This document shows positions 12,585-28,479 of a stretch of DNA of 64,000 nt, piece after piece. The stretch's first letter is position 1. Each line of letters starts with the position of its first letter. The notes below the pieces were generated by a model. That model saw only the letters and a program-made list of their open reading frames with translations, was not told the DNA's origin and did no database searches. The position numbers and the translations under genes are program-made. Origin of the DNA: Amphimedon queenslandica (taxonomy: Eukaryota > Porifera > Demospongiae > Haplosclerida > Niphatidae); NCBI RefSeq assembly GCF_000090795.2, contig NW_003546250.1, positions 729,987 to 793,986 of the forward strand, in the 5' to 3' direction.

Positions 12585-13056
12585 TGATGCCTGAAGATGT
12601 TCTTAAGAATATTCTCACACTATTACTCTTTATTGTTTTGTTTCTGCTATATAATACGTTGTTTATGCTTTATTTAAATGTTAGTGAAACTTTGAGGTTG
12701 TATTTTTGAAACTAACTAATGTTTTTGTACAAGCAACTGTCATATTGACATTAGATGTGAAGCATAAACCTGTTACTGGCCATTAAAGTATATGTAAGCA
12801 TAATGTTAATTGATGCTTGTTTACAAGTTTGACAAGATGGTTATGATTTTCTATTGTGACAGTTACAAGTGAGAGTCAAATGTAGTTATGAATACAGTGT
12901 CTATTGATATCATTGAGTGTATGTTCTCAGAATAGTTTTGTGTTCGTTGTCCAAAAATGGGAATTTTTCACTTTCAATGTAGTGTTTATTAGTTGCAAGT
13001 GCATGTAGTGTATTATTATACTGAAGCTGTTGACAGTTGACTAGTTTGCTGCTGCA
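12585..13056. other. intergenic spacer, fusion gene 3' end to receptor gene start
   Basis: 472 bp of AT-rich sequence holding the presumed 3' UTR of the fusion gene and the promoter of the Ig/FN3 receptor. I see no further gene or strong motif. Confidence 0.5.
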
Positions 13057-16032
13057 ATGTTACTATACCTCACTATTGTTCTGTTGCTCCTGACTCTGGT
13101 TAAAGGACAGCAACCAACTAACTTACCAGTTAAAGGTAAATGAAGTAAGCTTATTATATTATGAATAAATCATTTCTTGATAGGTGTGAGGCTATATTTG
13201 CCATATGAAGATAGGGTAATACCTGATTACTCTATGATATATGCTAGTCAGTTTTACAATGTTGATCAAAATAATGATCCTAGCAATACTAACGATGCTT
13301 TATGGTGTCAGAGTGCTTATAATAAATCTGAAATTGGCATATGGTACTATCCTAATGGAACTATGGTTCCGATTTTTAAGGATTCATTTGATGATGCATC
13401 TGCTCCTAGCCCAGTGTTCAGTAAGAGATTTAGTGGTCAGATTGCACTAGCTAGAAGAGCTGGAATATCAGGATATGAAGGTTTATACAAGTGTATCATT
13501 CCTGATGAGAATGGAGTGAATCAAACACTAGTGGCTGGAGCATATACTACTAATGGATACAATAACAATGGTATGTGATGAATATAGACTATAATTAATG
13601 TAATTCTTTTACAGATGGTCCTGATGCTGATTCTAATATGCAGTTCTCTCTCCTCTCCACTAGTAGATTAGCTACTCCTCCAGTCTTTAGTCTCAGTTTC
13701 AATGTCTCTGATGGTCCTCCTACTACTGTCAGTTGTTCACTGAATGGGAATGGAATATCTACTGAACTGTCTCGTGTGATAGTGAATGGACCAGGATCTG
13801 TTACAAGAGTGACAGTAACAGTGAGACTGAGAGAAACTGGTAACTATCAGTGTACTGTATCTAATGACAGAGCGTCTGCTGGTACTATTAATGGGGTCAC
13901 TGCATCAAGTAGCTCTTCATCAAGGAGTATAACAGGTTAGCGACATTAATTATAATGATTATTATAATATAATTTCTTAGTACCCAGTACTCCAACTAAT
14001 TTCACTGCTAAAAGATTAAGCAGTGGCTTGACTCATGTAATCCTCTCCTGGTCTCCTGTTAATGAAGCTAGTGGCTATGATGTCTATTATAATGCATCTT
14101 CTGATAGTTTACCATTGCTACTAACAACTATGAGCAATACATCAATCATCTTAACATCTAATCTTACTCTTGGGAGCACATATTCATTTTATGTTGTATC
14201 ATATACTACAACTGGTTCATCTCTGCCTAGTGATAATTATTCTCTCATTTTAACATTAAGTAAACAATGGAAATACAAACTAGTCACATTTTATTCATTT
14301 CTCATACAGGTATACCTATTGTTTATAATATAACCATCACTAATATTACAAGCACTGATGCTACGTTGAGTTGGACCCCTACTGTGGAACCAATTAGCTA
14401 TTACATAGAGCGTAGATGTCACAGGCTATGCAATGAAGACTGTGTTAGCTTTTATTCCATTTCATCCTCTTCACCCATTCATCGATCGAATGGAATGTCT
14501 CCTTATAGCTTATGTGAGTTTATTGTGTTTGGGGCATATGGAAATGAATCAGTGAATCTAAGTAGCAACATTTCTCTTACTACACTATCTACTGGTGAGG
14601 AAAGATTCTGCTATTTCAATTATTGAAATATTACTTGTCTCTCCTCTTTCTCTAGCTCCTACAGCATCAGTAGCTAATCTTACATTGTTAACAGTAGAGT
14701 CAGTGTCAATGACTGTCTCATGGGATGAAGTACCTTGCAATGGAAGGAATGGACCAATCACTGGATACTACCTCACATACACTAACATCACTTCAAACAC
14801 TAGTTATGCTGTTAATATCACTGGAGGAGACAACAGAATGTATAATCTCACAGGATTAATACCATATACTAACTATACTGTGAGTATAGTGGCTTATTCT
14901 ATTGATGGAGTGGGTCCTTGTGAATTTATGACACAAGAAACTGATGAATCAGGTGAGCAAAAGCAAGATAAACATTATGATTAAACTTAATCTAGTTCCA
15001 GGTATGGTATTTGATTTGATGTCAGTTAACATTGATATACAAACGATAAATATCTCATGGAATCCTCCTACAATACCTAATGGTATCATTACAGTATATG
15101 AGATAAGATATAGAGAGTCTACCAGTACTGATCCATACAATATAACTAACACTACTAACACTTATTACAGTATAGCAGGATTGATACCTAATACTAGTTA
15201 TACTATTGGAGTGAGAGCATATACTAGTATTGGACCAGGAGAATGGACTGAAAGGGACTTCACTACTCATAATGACCATGAGCCTATGCTGTATTCAACT
15301 ATACTGTATTCAACTTCAATATCTTCAGGTAAACTACAATTGTTATTACTCTCATACTTACATCCTTTTTTCATTGCATAGAAATGCATACAAGTCCAAG
15401 CCCATCGTACACAACTCCGTTTGCTTTTGGTTTATATGGTGTCTTGTTATTGCTTGTTGTATCACTCATCCTTAATATTATTCTGATAATAACTCTGTGC
15501 TGTAAGAAATGTTCTGTCAAGAGAAAGGATTCAACTCCTCGCTCAAGGTCAGTATGAATACGACATAAGAAGAGAAAGTTATAGCCTGAAACATTATACC
15601 TAAATTAAATGTTATTTGTTTTAAAATCATTTGTACAGTCCACCTGCTCCTAACCCTGATACAGACGACTATATTCCGATGGGCTCAAACTCAGTGTGCT
15701 TTGAATTACGGTCAGTTTTAAAATTATTATTATTATCATTACATTAGTTACATTATAGGTCAAATGAACCAATTTATAACGTTATTGATCACAGAACTAT
15801 TGAACCAATTTATAACCTCCCCTCAAATAATGATAAACCACTTGACAGTCACCTGACAACCGATACAGAATATCATCTTGTAACAGAAGAGAAGTCAACC
15901 ACGATGACCTCTGAGGGACATCCTGATCCAGTTTTACCTGTGAGGCCACGTGAGAGTCAATTATATGTCAAAATGAACACACAAGAAAAAGGAGATCCTT
16001 CCACTGATGATGCATCACATTTTTACCACTAA
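13057..16032 (+). CDS. Ig/FN3 single-pass receptor with tyrosine-motif tail
   Basis: Ten exons (13057-13135, 13184-13570, 13615-13935, 13981-14259, 14310-14594, 14656-14952, 15002-15328, 15382-15547, 15639-15710, 15759-16032) join in phase to 828 residues. The start gives a signal peptide, MLLYLTIVLLLLTLVKG. Exons 2 and 3 encode Ig-like modules, with GLYKCII and GNYQCTV around the second cysteines. Exons 4-7 each encode one FN3-like module, one domain per phase-1 exon, rich in N-glycosylation sites. One transmembrane helix lies at about 675-700, followed by CCKKC. The roughly 125-residue tail has YIPM (Tyr about 725) and YVKM (about 807), which fit the PI3-kinase SH2 consensus YxxM, plus IYNVI, IYNLP and EYHLV. 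There is no kinase or phosphatase domain. A role as surface receptor or adhesion molecule read by tyrosine kinases is inferred. Confidence 0.85.
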
Positions 16033-16114
16033 TGGTGTAATAATCATAAATAACAATAAGTGTACAATATTAATAGGAATACAAAGCCCATTATTGTATA
16101 TTTTGCGTGTATTA

Positions 16115-17824
16115 TTACTGACGAGATTGAATTGAGAAGTCTGACAGATCATAGTATCCTAATACATAAGGATCCTTAGAATTCAATTCTTCCGCTTCAT
16201 GCCTTAACATTCTAGCTGTGTACTCCTCAATGATAATATTTTGTTGTATGTTTGAGCTCTCCTGCCTCTTTCTTCCTTTATACCAGCGTGCAGTCAATAC
16301 ATATGTAACAAAAGATACTATTGCTAATCCTGCTCTGACAGCATACGATATGTAAGAGCAGCCTCCATTGAGTGTAAATAACAGAGTCATTAGCAGTACA
16401 TTGAAGGATTGCAATGCGTACCAGACCCCAATGAGCAATCCCTGCATGCTGCGTGGAGACTGAGCAAGCACAAACTCCAATGCTGTGAGAAATGTTAGCA
16501 ATAAGCTGAGCCCATTGAAGACTTGTGGTATGATCAATATGGATTCACTTGGTAGCATGATATCAGTAGCTGTTTCATTGTCTATTGATCCTACTGGAGT
16601 AGTTATGTTCTCTCCGCACACGTTTAGGTAGCCAAGTTCTTCAAAGGTTTTATTTACAAAAAATGAAAGGACTGACTCTGTGGCAAGTGCTGCAAATGAA
16701 CACACTAAACCCAAGCCCATCCTCTTGGTCATATTTGGTAAGTATCTGCTAAAGAATGGACAGAGGATTAGCCTATAAAGGGGCACTCCGACAACTATTA
16801 CAGCAAACTTTGGCATGAAATACATCAAGAATGGCCAAAAGTCTGAATAAGTGTGATCAGTTAAGCTACCAAAGGATCTGTATTGTTGGATGAGTATGCC
16901 TGTGTTGTCGGTTAGTAGGAATCCAAATAATGACAAGAAGAGAATAAGTATTTGACCAAAGGTCTTAACGTCCTCTACTTCTTCTGTTGAGTAAGGTCCT
17001 CCGTAGCGTTCTTTAGCAAAGTTGATGTGGTTGTAGCTCTCTTCGTCATTGTATGTGAAGGCGCTTCGATTTTCTGGATATTTGTGAGATTTTGCATATT
17101 TGAATACCCCAACCACAAGACTCACTGGGTTTTTCTTTTTCACTCGATCGTGGTGTAGCTCAAGAGTTCGTCTTGTGCATGGTAGGCAAATTAAAATAAC
17201 AGCAAATATGAGGAGTAGGAGTTGAACCATCGGCGCTGTTATGAGTGGTGTTAACTTTAACGGGGCAGATCCCATGACAACAATAAAAGGGACAATGTAC
17301 ATGCACCAGAATGACCAATGAACGAAGCTACTGAGTTGATCAGAAGATGCAAAAAGGAGCTGATCAGTTCCGAATTGGATTACGTTGGATTCAAAGAGTG
17401 CAATCCCAATCTGAAAAGGCACTAGAGCAATACCAGTCAATAATCCGCCCAGAGTTCCCCTTTTTGGGGTATCACCAAGGGTCATCAGTCCAGCATAAGC
17501 AAAAGGAGAAGCTATCAGTGGTCCAAGCATTATTACTGTTCCAGTTATCATTACTTTGTATCGAGTCCAGTACACCTCGCCTATAATGCCGGCTAATGGA
17601 AACAGCAGCAAGACTATTACCTGTGTAATCCCTATTATGTATATAGGGATATCTGTTTGATCCAATACACCTCCTAAGTTGAATATTGTATAATTATAGA
17701 GCCCATGAGTTAGTAGTATCCAGAGTAGTACAATGTAGACTTTCCTTGAGCTTGGTATGTGTGGCTGTAGCTTTGTAGGCAGTGAGGCACAGCTTTGAGG
17801 AGTCTTGTCTTCTAGAGTATCCAT
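16115..17824 (-). CDS. SLC15/POT-like membrane transporter, intronless
   Basis: One uninterrupted frame of 569 residues. It has about 11-12 hydrophobic helices, a soluble N-terminus and a hydrophilic loop in the middle (residues about 225-280). The spacing resembles proton-coupled oligopeptide transporters of the SLC15/POT type, with GIIGEVYWTRYKVM near helix 3 and QFGTDQL before helix 5. The classic POT motifs are not intact, so the assignment to that family is moderate and the substrate is unknown. It would act in the plasma or an organelle membrane. It lies tail to tail with the Ig/FN3 receptor (82 bp) and head to head with UBA1. The lack of introns is unusual among its neighbours and may reflect retroposition. 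Confidence 0.7.
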   Translation of the reverse strand: MDTLEDKTPQSCASLPTKLQPHIPSSRKVYIVLLWILLTHGLYNYTIFNLGGVLDQTDIPIYIIGITQVIVLLLFPLAGIIGEVYWTRYKVMITGTVIMLGPLIASPFAYAGLMTLGDTPKRGTLGGLLTGIALVPFQIGIALFESNVIQFGTDQLLFASSDQLSSFVHWSFWCMYIVPFIVVMGSAPLKLTPLITAPMVQLLLLIFAVILICLPCTRRTLELHHDRVKKKNPVSLVVGVFKYAKSHKYPENRSAFTYNDEESYNHINFAKERYGGPYSTEEVEDVKTFGQILILFLSLFGFLLTDNTGILIQQYRSFGSLTDHTYSDFWPFLMYFMPKFAVIVVGVPLYRLILCPFFSRYLPNMTKRMGLGLVCSFAALATESVLSFFVNKTFEELGYLNVCGENITTPVGSIDNETATDIMLPSESILIIPQVFNGLSLLLTFLTALEFVLAQSPRSMQGLLIGVWYALQSFNVLLMTLLFTLNGGCSYISYAVRAGLAIVSFVTYVLTARWYKGRKRQESSNIQQNIIIEEYTARMLRHEAEELNSKDPYVLGYYDLSDFSIQSRQ

Positions 17825-18329
17825 TAGATTTGTCAGGGCAGCTGGTAGTTGCAGTGACAGCAGGTCAATGAGGTCATAGGAGTATTAGTATTCTCAGTTT
17901 ACATAGCACAATGGAATTTGAATGGGCATTGCCATTGGTATCAAGATAATCAGCTCAAACTTTCTATACAACATAAGACTATGTGTATATATGTATCAGT
18001 AAAATTATAAAAATTGAGAATTCTCTTCTTTTCATTTTTGGTGAAATTTGGCCAATATCCCTGTAGAGTGGACTTAAATTTGACCATCGAATGAATTTAT
18101 GCGTGGGTGTTCAACTGAGCTACACCCACTGATAAATTACAAGCCACACCCTTTCCTTCCCTTTGCTCAGGTGATCTCCCTCTCCCTCTCTCCTTTCCTC
18201 TCCTCGCCATTTTGAGTCTGTCGTTGATAGCAGCAACAGGTTAGAATATTTTTTTGCATGTCTCCTCAATCTGCTTGCTTCATGTAGCACCTGACAGTCA
18301 CGCTGTGCTAATTTCATTAGAGGGCAGAA
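17825..18329. promoter_or_regulatory. divergent promoter region between the SLC15-like gene and UBA1
   Basis: 505 bp between start codons. The left part (17945-18065) holds a decayed single copy of the intronic palindrome repeat. The right part is pyrimidine-rich and contains CGCCATTTTGAG at about 18205-18216, an inverted match to the YY1-type AAAATGGCG motif. Promoter activity is inferred from position. Confidence 0.45.
17945..18065. repeat. partial copy of the ~186-bp repeat
   Basis: It contains the blocks AATCAGCTCAAACTTTCTAT and CATTTTTGGTGAAATTTGGCC in the same order as in the arrays, and ends at the half palindrome CCCTGTA. It is a single truncated copy, and the only one found outside an intron. 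Confidence 0.8.
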
Positions 18330-23261
<4,932 letters not shown>

Positions 23262-23506
23262 AACCTTCGACATTGTGTGCTGTGTGGAGTTAGCAATGAA
23301 ACTAGTTTAACTATTAATTTTGTGTGAATATTATTATTATTGTTGTTATTAGTATTTATAGTTTTTGGCTTTAGTATTTTTTTAAACACAAAAATTAGGA
23401 GATTGTATTAGATTTCAGTTTAAAGTAATAATTATTTTTACTAGTAAAGGTGAAACAGTAATTGCTATTGAGCTACAATGAATATACACAACAAGTAAGT
23501 TTAATA

Positions 23507-24946
23507 TTAAAGTTTTTCCACAACAATGGCCGCTGCTCCTCCTCCTCCATTACAAATGGCCGCCATCCCTTTCTCTCCTTTCTGTAGATTGTGGACGAGA
23601 TGTGCAACAATTCGTGTACCACTCATTCCAATCGGATGACCCAGCGACACAGCACCTCCGTGCACGTTAACACGATCAGGATCAAGATCAAGTATCTTTA
23701 TATTCGCTAGGACGACAACAGAGAATGCCTCGTTGATCTCAAATAGACTGATATCATTTGTAGTGAGCCCACAAGACGCAAGGACTTTAGGAATGGCAGC
23801 TGCTGGTGCAGTAGGAAAGTCTATAGGAGACACGGCAGCGTCTCCAAACCCAACGATCCTAGCAAGAGGCTGGATACCTTTTGAGGAAGCAAATGACTCT
23901 GACACAAGTACACAGGCCCCTCCTCCATCATTAAGTGTCGAGGCATTAGCAGCTGTCACTGTACCGCCATCAGACTCCTTCTTAAAGGCCGGATTAAGAC
24001 TTGGAAATTTCTCAAAGTTGGCTTTAAGATACTCTTCGTCATGCTCAACAACCAGATCAGGTTTTCCTTTCTTCTGAGGTATCGAGACAGGCACTATCTC
24101 CTTTGCTAGCAGTCCGGTCTCGGAGGCTTGGGCTGCTAGTCTGTACGACCTCATGGCATACTCATCCTGCTCGAGTCTACCAATCTCATACTTCTCTGCA
24201 GTGTCTTCGGCACACATTCCCATGTGAAACTGATTATAAACGTCCCATAGTCCGTCCTTTATGATCCCGTCCTCAACCGTTTGGTGCCCGTATCCAAAAC
24301 CAGGTCGTCCCTTTGGTACGTAATACGGGACGTTACTCATAGACTCCATTCCACCTGCTATCATGCAGTCCTGGCTGCCACAGGCGAGTGCTTGGGCTGC
24401 CATCATTATTGACTTAGTTCCGGAGGCGCATACCTTGTTCACTGTTGTGCATGGAGTTGAGATTGGGAGCCCAGCCCCCAGTGTGGCCTGACGAGCTGGA
24501 GCCTGGCCCTGCCCTGCTGTGAGTACAGAGCCCATATAGACCTCTTGGACCTAAAAAGAAGCATTCAATAAAGCAATACTTTCAATACAAATAATCTATT
24601 CAATGAATGGAGTGAATGGATGAAATACATTGTATTAAAATGAAATGAATGTAATTCAATGTCTATCTATCTATTCCTCACATCTTCAGGTGTTATTCCA
24701 GCTCTATTGATTGCCTCTTGTATGGCAATGGATCCCAGTCTGGTTGCAGGGAGGGAAGAGAGTTTGCCTCTAAAGCTACCAACAGGAGTCCTCACTGCAC
24801 TCGCTATCAGCACCTCATTTGAGCGCTGGTGAAAGCTAAAGAGATGGAGGAGAGCATAAAGATACAGTGAGATTTATTACCCACCTCCTCCAGGCTGGAA
24901 GTCCACTGGAAACAAGGAAACGAGTTGACCTTTGCACAGCTAACAT
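23507..24946 (-). CDS. ACAT1: acetyl-CoA acetyltransferase, mitochondrial (thiolase)
   Basis: Condenses or cleaves acetoacetyl-CoA in ketone-body and isoleucine metabolism. Three exons (24885-24946, 24682-24835, 23507-24550) join in phase to 419 residues, close to the 427 of human ACAT1. The N-terminus [20 protein letters not shown] is basic and hydroxylated, as in a mitochondrial presequence. The thiolase core is complete: nucleophilic Cys in [10 protein letters not shown], then [11 protein letters not shown], the catalytic His in [11 protein letters not shown] and the second Cys in ICNGGGGA. The large last exon carries most of the enzyme. The start codon is only 77 bp from that of the divergent ZMYND10 gene, so both must share a very short promoter. 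Confidence 0.95.
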
Positions 24947-25023
24947 CTTATCTTTGTATGCGCATTAATTGGAAAATACAGGTGTGACCCCGCCCATTAA
25001 AGCACACCTACAATCATAGAAAG
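24947..25023. promoter_or_regulatory. 77-bp divergent promoter, ACAT1 / ZMYND10
   Basis: Only 77 bp separate the two start codons. The interval includes a GC-box-like CCCCGCCC and an ATTGG (inverted CCAAT). AAGATGGCGG at 25021-25030 overlaps the ZMYND10 start codon and matches the YY1-type motif. Binding is inferred only. Confidence 0.5.
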
Positions 25024-27128
25024 ATGGCGGATGGCGGGTAAGCTTTTTAAAAATTCTTTTCTGATTTATTCTTGATTTTAGAGGTCAAGTTTTGTTCTCC
25101 AGTGAAGCAGAAGCGTTTATTGGAGAGCTGAAACAGATGAATCTGGCGTCTATTGGCTCAGAGAAGTGTGGATTTCATAAATATATTTGTATTATTGAAA
25201 GCACTGCTAACTTATTATAGGTGGTCATTGCAGAGAGAAAGACTAGAGAAACTATCAATGCAAGCTGTACTAAATGTTTCAAAAAACAGTGACGAGTTCA
25301 TTAAAGATTATCTCATTTCATACAACAAAGTGAGGGTGTAACATGCCTTGAACCACCCACACACTTGATTAATTTAATCATGGAATTTTTCAATTAGTTA
25401 AACTTGCTAATTCATGAGCTATTGGTTATTGACGTGTGGAAAAGACGTGTTTTTCCTCTTCTGTTTAAATACTCGCCATCACCTACCACCAGTTTTCCTA
25501 CATATCTTGTGGTATGTCACACTCTCTCTTTAATTATAAAAAATTTTCATTTTGTAACCTTTGTATAGCTTTATCATGAAACTGTCCTCATTTGTCTGTT
25601 GGAAGTTGTAATCTTTTATCAAGTATATGACCTATTTTATGTACTCATTCTATTTTTTTAGGAAGTTGTTGAATGCTTGGATGAAAGTGTATTAGATCTT
25701 CTTGATTACTGCTACAGGTTGGTGAAGGTATAAGTAGTGAAGGTATTAGTCTCAGATGTGCCATCCCTTATAGAAAGATATCTCAACTGATTGCTTCGTG
25801 TAAAGAACATAGATCCAATGATGATGAAGCACAGAAATCTGATACCTCTATAAAGGAGGTATGCTTCTGATGATTGACACCTGCTACTCTTTCTTCTTGT
25901 ATAGGAATTAGTAAGGCAGAAGGAGACTATCGAATTTAATGTACAAATGAAGTGCATCTCAATTGTACATTATATCACTGGACATTTGAAGAAGTACACA
26001 TGTGAACTCACTTTCCCTTCTTGACTCTCTCTCTTTTTCTAGTTTCCCACTAAGTGTTGCAACCAGATTGCTAAATACTCATGGCAAGTGACTAATTTTA
26101 TATCATTTAATTTATGTGTCATTAACAATTTCAGATTTTCCTTGCATGTTGGTGGATCTTATTCAAATATCTCCTTGGACTAAAAACAGCAGCAAAGGTA
26201 TTCATGAGACTGAGAGAGAGAAAGAAAATCTCCATCTTCTATTTAGGTAAGACTTTAAAATATGAAGACGGGAAGTGGCAGGAAATTGAGCAAAGTTGTA
26301 ACCTGAAACTTGTAAAAGTGGAAGGACAAGTGAGTAATTAATGAAGAAGAAAAGGAAGAGAGTTTGTCACTTGCTAGGTATGGCTGACACTGTATCAGCT
26401 ATTGCTTGGGGAGCATAGTCAAAACAAATATGAATACACGCCTTTTAAGAAAGAACATATACTAAAGGTGCACTTTCATAATTAGTATCTTCTTAGTTTT
26501 ACTTATTTATCTCTTAGTTGAGAGGCTATCTAACTGATCCTGTTATAGAGCAAATCCCTCCATTAGCCACACTCCAGCATTACCTTCAGCAGCTGTCACT
26601 GATGGAGCCACCTCCCGCCAATACCGGACTCATCCTTGAGCAAGTAAAACCTTTATCAGAGTCCACCCATTCAGTTAGTACACACATACATACACAGGCT
26701 CCTGTTTTGTATGATGGAATTATGAAAGAAGGGGAAGGGAAATGGAACGAATTCGCTCGTAAACAAAGCAAGATCTTATTAGAGCCAGACCCTGAGATAT
26801 TAAAGACACAGGCTACAAGGTAAGGAAAGGACTGGAAGGAGGAACAAGTATTTTATTGTTTTGTCTTTAAGGTGGGTGGATCAGTATAGCAGTGGTGTAT
26901 TAGATACATTGATTGATGGCCCACCAAAGTGTGCACTCTGTGGCAGTGAAGCTACTAAGAGATGCTCAAGATGCTGTAGTGAATGGTATTGTTCTAGGTA
27001 AGGAGAGAGAGTTTTGGAAGCAATCGGTTCTCTCTTCTTTTCTCTCTCTTATTAGAGAATGCCAGGTGAAGAATTGGAAAAAACACAAGCCTTCCTGTGA
27101 CATTTTATACCAATCTAAATCTTCATAG
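25024..27128 (+). CDS. ZMYND10: zinc finger MYND domain protein 10 (dynein arm assembly)
   Basis: A cytoplasmic co-chaperone needed to preassemble axonemal dynein arms, so its presence implies motile cilia. Fifteen exons join in phase: 25024-25037, 25082-25165, 25221-25329, 25398-25511, 25569-25622, 25662-25717, 25774-25858, 25905-25993, 26043-26083, 26135-26197, 26247-26329, 26378-26467, 26518-26819, 26872-26997 and 27056-27128. Co-linear blocks with human ZMYND10 include LEKLSMQAVLN, VWKRRVFPLL, LDLLDYCYRK, ISPWTK and LRGYLTDPVIEQIPPLATLQ. The C-terminal MYND finger has the expected Cys/His ligands: CALCGSEATKRCSRCCSEWY, CSRECQ, HKPSC. The intron after 26083 starts with GC rather than GT. 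The partner LRRC6 is not in the window. Confidence 0.95.
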
Positions 27129-27563
27129 ACATTCAAACTGCTTTATGAGATCATAATTGTAGTGCATGTATTTTATTTACAGGCAGCCCTATCACTCAGA
27201 ATATGAAAAAAAAACATTTTAAAACAGTAGATGGCAATCTGGGAGTGTGTTTATAATTTCTTCACATACTGTATGTGTGAAGAATGGGATACATCAGAAG
27301 AATCATTACATATGTGCAAAAAGGGGCAGGTCATAGCTGAACATAGTACTAACAACTTATTAACTGCTCATTTCCTTTATCTATAAATAAAGAGATGGTC
27401 ATTTCATCTCTCACTCAGTGTAGCTGTTATTTGGATATTTTGCTGCTGATAGAAAATTATGTTGCTGTATTTGATTGTACTTTTGCAGCTCTTTCAACTC
27501 ATTGGTTAGCAAGCCTAATATTACTATTTAGATTGATATCTATTTCTCTCTTTCTACTTTTAG
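27129..27563. other. intergenic spacer
   Basis: AT-rich sequence between ZMYND10 and the Calx-beta fragment. It may contain an upstream signal-peptide exon for the latter (an ATG at 27395 is in open frame), but I cannot fix it. Nothing else is recognisable. Confidence 0.4.
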
Positions 27564-28161
27564 CTGCAAATGCAGCTACTTATACATTTCAGTCTTCATC
27601 AATAACAGTCAATGAGGGAGAGTCAGCAGAAATTTGTGTTGTGAAGGATGGTAGTCACATATCAGTCCAAAACTTGGTTTATATTCAAGTTGAAGAAATA
27701 AGTGCAGGCATGCATGTGCATTTATAGATAAATCTAGTTTAATTTTTCCATTTCTATAGTTCGTGGGGTAGACTTCATTGCCAGTGATCAGATAGTTATA
27801 GATTCTATGAGTGGTCAACTAACAGCTTGCACTAATATATTTATACCCTTTAATGATGATAGTGAAACTGATGAGAGTTTTAGATTAACAATTATCACAT
27901 CACCTGTTAATGTTCATGCATATTATGTTGGTATGGCCAACGTTGCCACTGTTACTATTAAAAATGGTGAGAGCTTTATTTTTAATACTAATTTGGATTG
28001 ATTTTTGCTTTTGTCACTCCGCACCATGGCACACCCACACACATGTAGTAATTGCACCTTTGTCATGTAAAGAGAAGCTGCTGTTGCTAACTTGCAAGAC
28101 CATTGAAATGACTGGAAAAAACCTGCCAAGGCCATGTATCCCTGCACTTGGCAATCCATGA
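27564..28161 (+). CDS. small Calx-beta domain gene or fragment
   Basis: An exon beginning after a strong pyrimidine-rich acceptor at 27563 reads ATYTFQSSSITVNEGESAEI and continues in a second exon (27760-27966) with FIASDQIVI, FIPFNDDSETDESFRLTI and MANVATVTI. This order is that of a single Calx-beta domain, a calcium-binding extracellular or cytosolic fold found in Na/Ca exchangers and integrin beta-4. The first donor (after 27701, GTGCAG) is weak. A last exon at 28049-28161 is phase-compatible but has no recognisable domain. Upstream, an open stretch from ATG 27395 supplies a hydrophobic segment that could be a signal sequence. It may be a complete short secreted protein or a remnant of a longer gene. 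Confidence 0.45.
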
Positions 28162-28479
28162 AGAAGTGTTGCCCTTATTTCGCAGTGTTTAATACTTGAA
28201 TATTGCTAGGCGATTGTCAACTATTGAGTTGTTATAATTAAATTTTTGTGTGCAATTACAAAATTTTTGTTTTGCCTAGGCCAATTATCTTAATCTATCT
28301 ATTTGTAGTTATTATTTACACCTACATGTCTGTTTGTGTCATAAAGTATTTAATTATTAGTTATTAATAAATTATTATTATTAAGTTTAATTAATAAACT
28401 AAAAATGGGCGGGAAAACTGAGAACAATCTCAGAACATGAAGTGAATCTGAATCAAGTCATCATCATCATCATCAAACC
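28162..28479. promoter_or_regulatory. upstream region of the CEP295-like gene
   Basis: 318 bp, AT-rich except near its right end, where GGCGGGAAAA at 28408-28417 is a perfect E2F-type site 63 bp before the CEP295-like start codon. E2F control of a centriole gene would fit S-phase expression; this is inferred from the motif alone. Confidence 0.5.
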
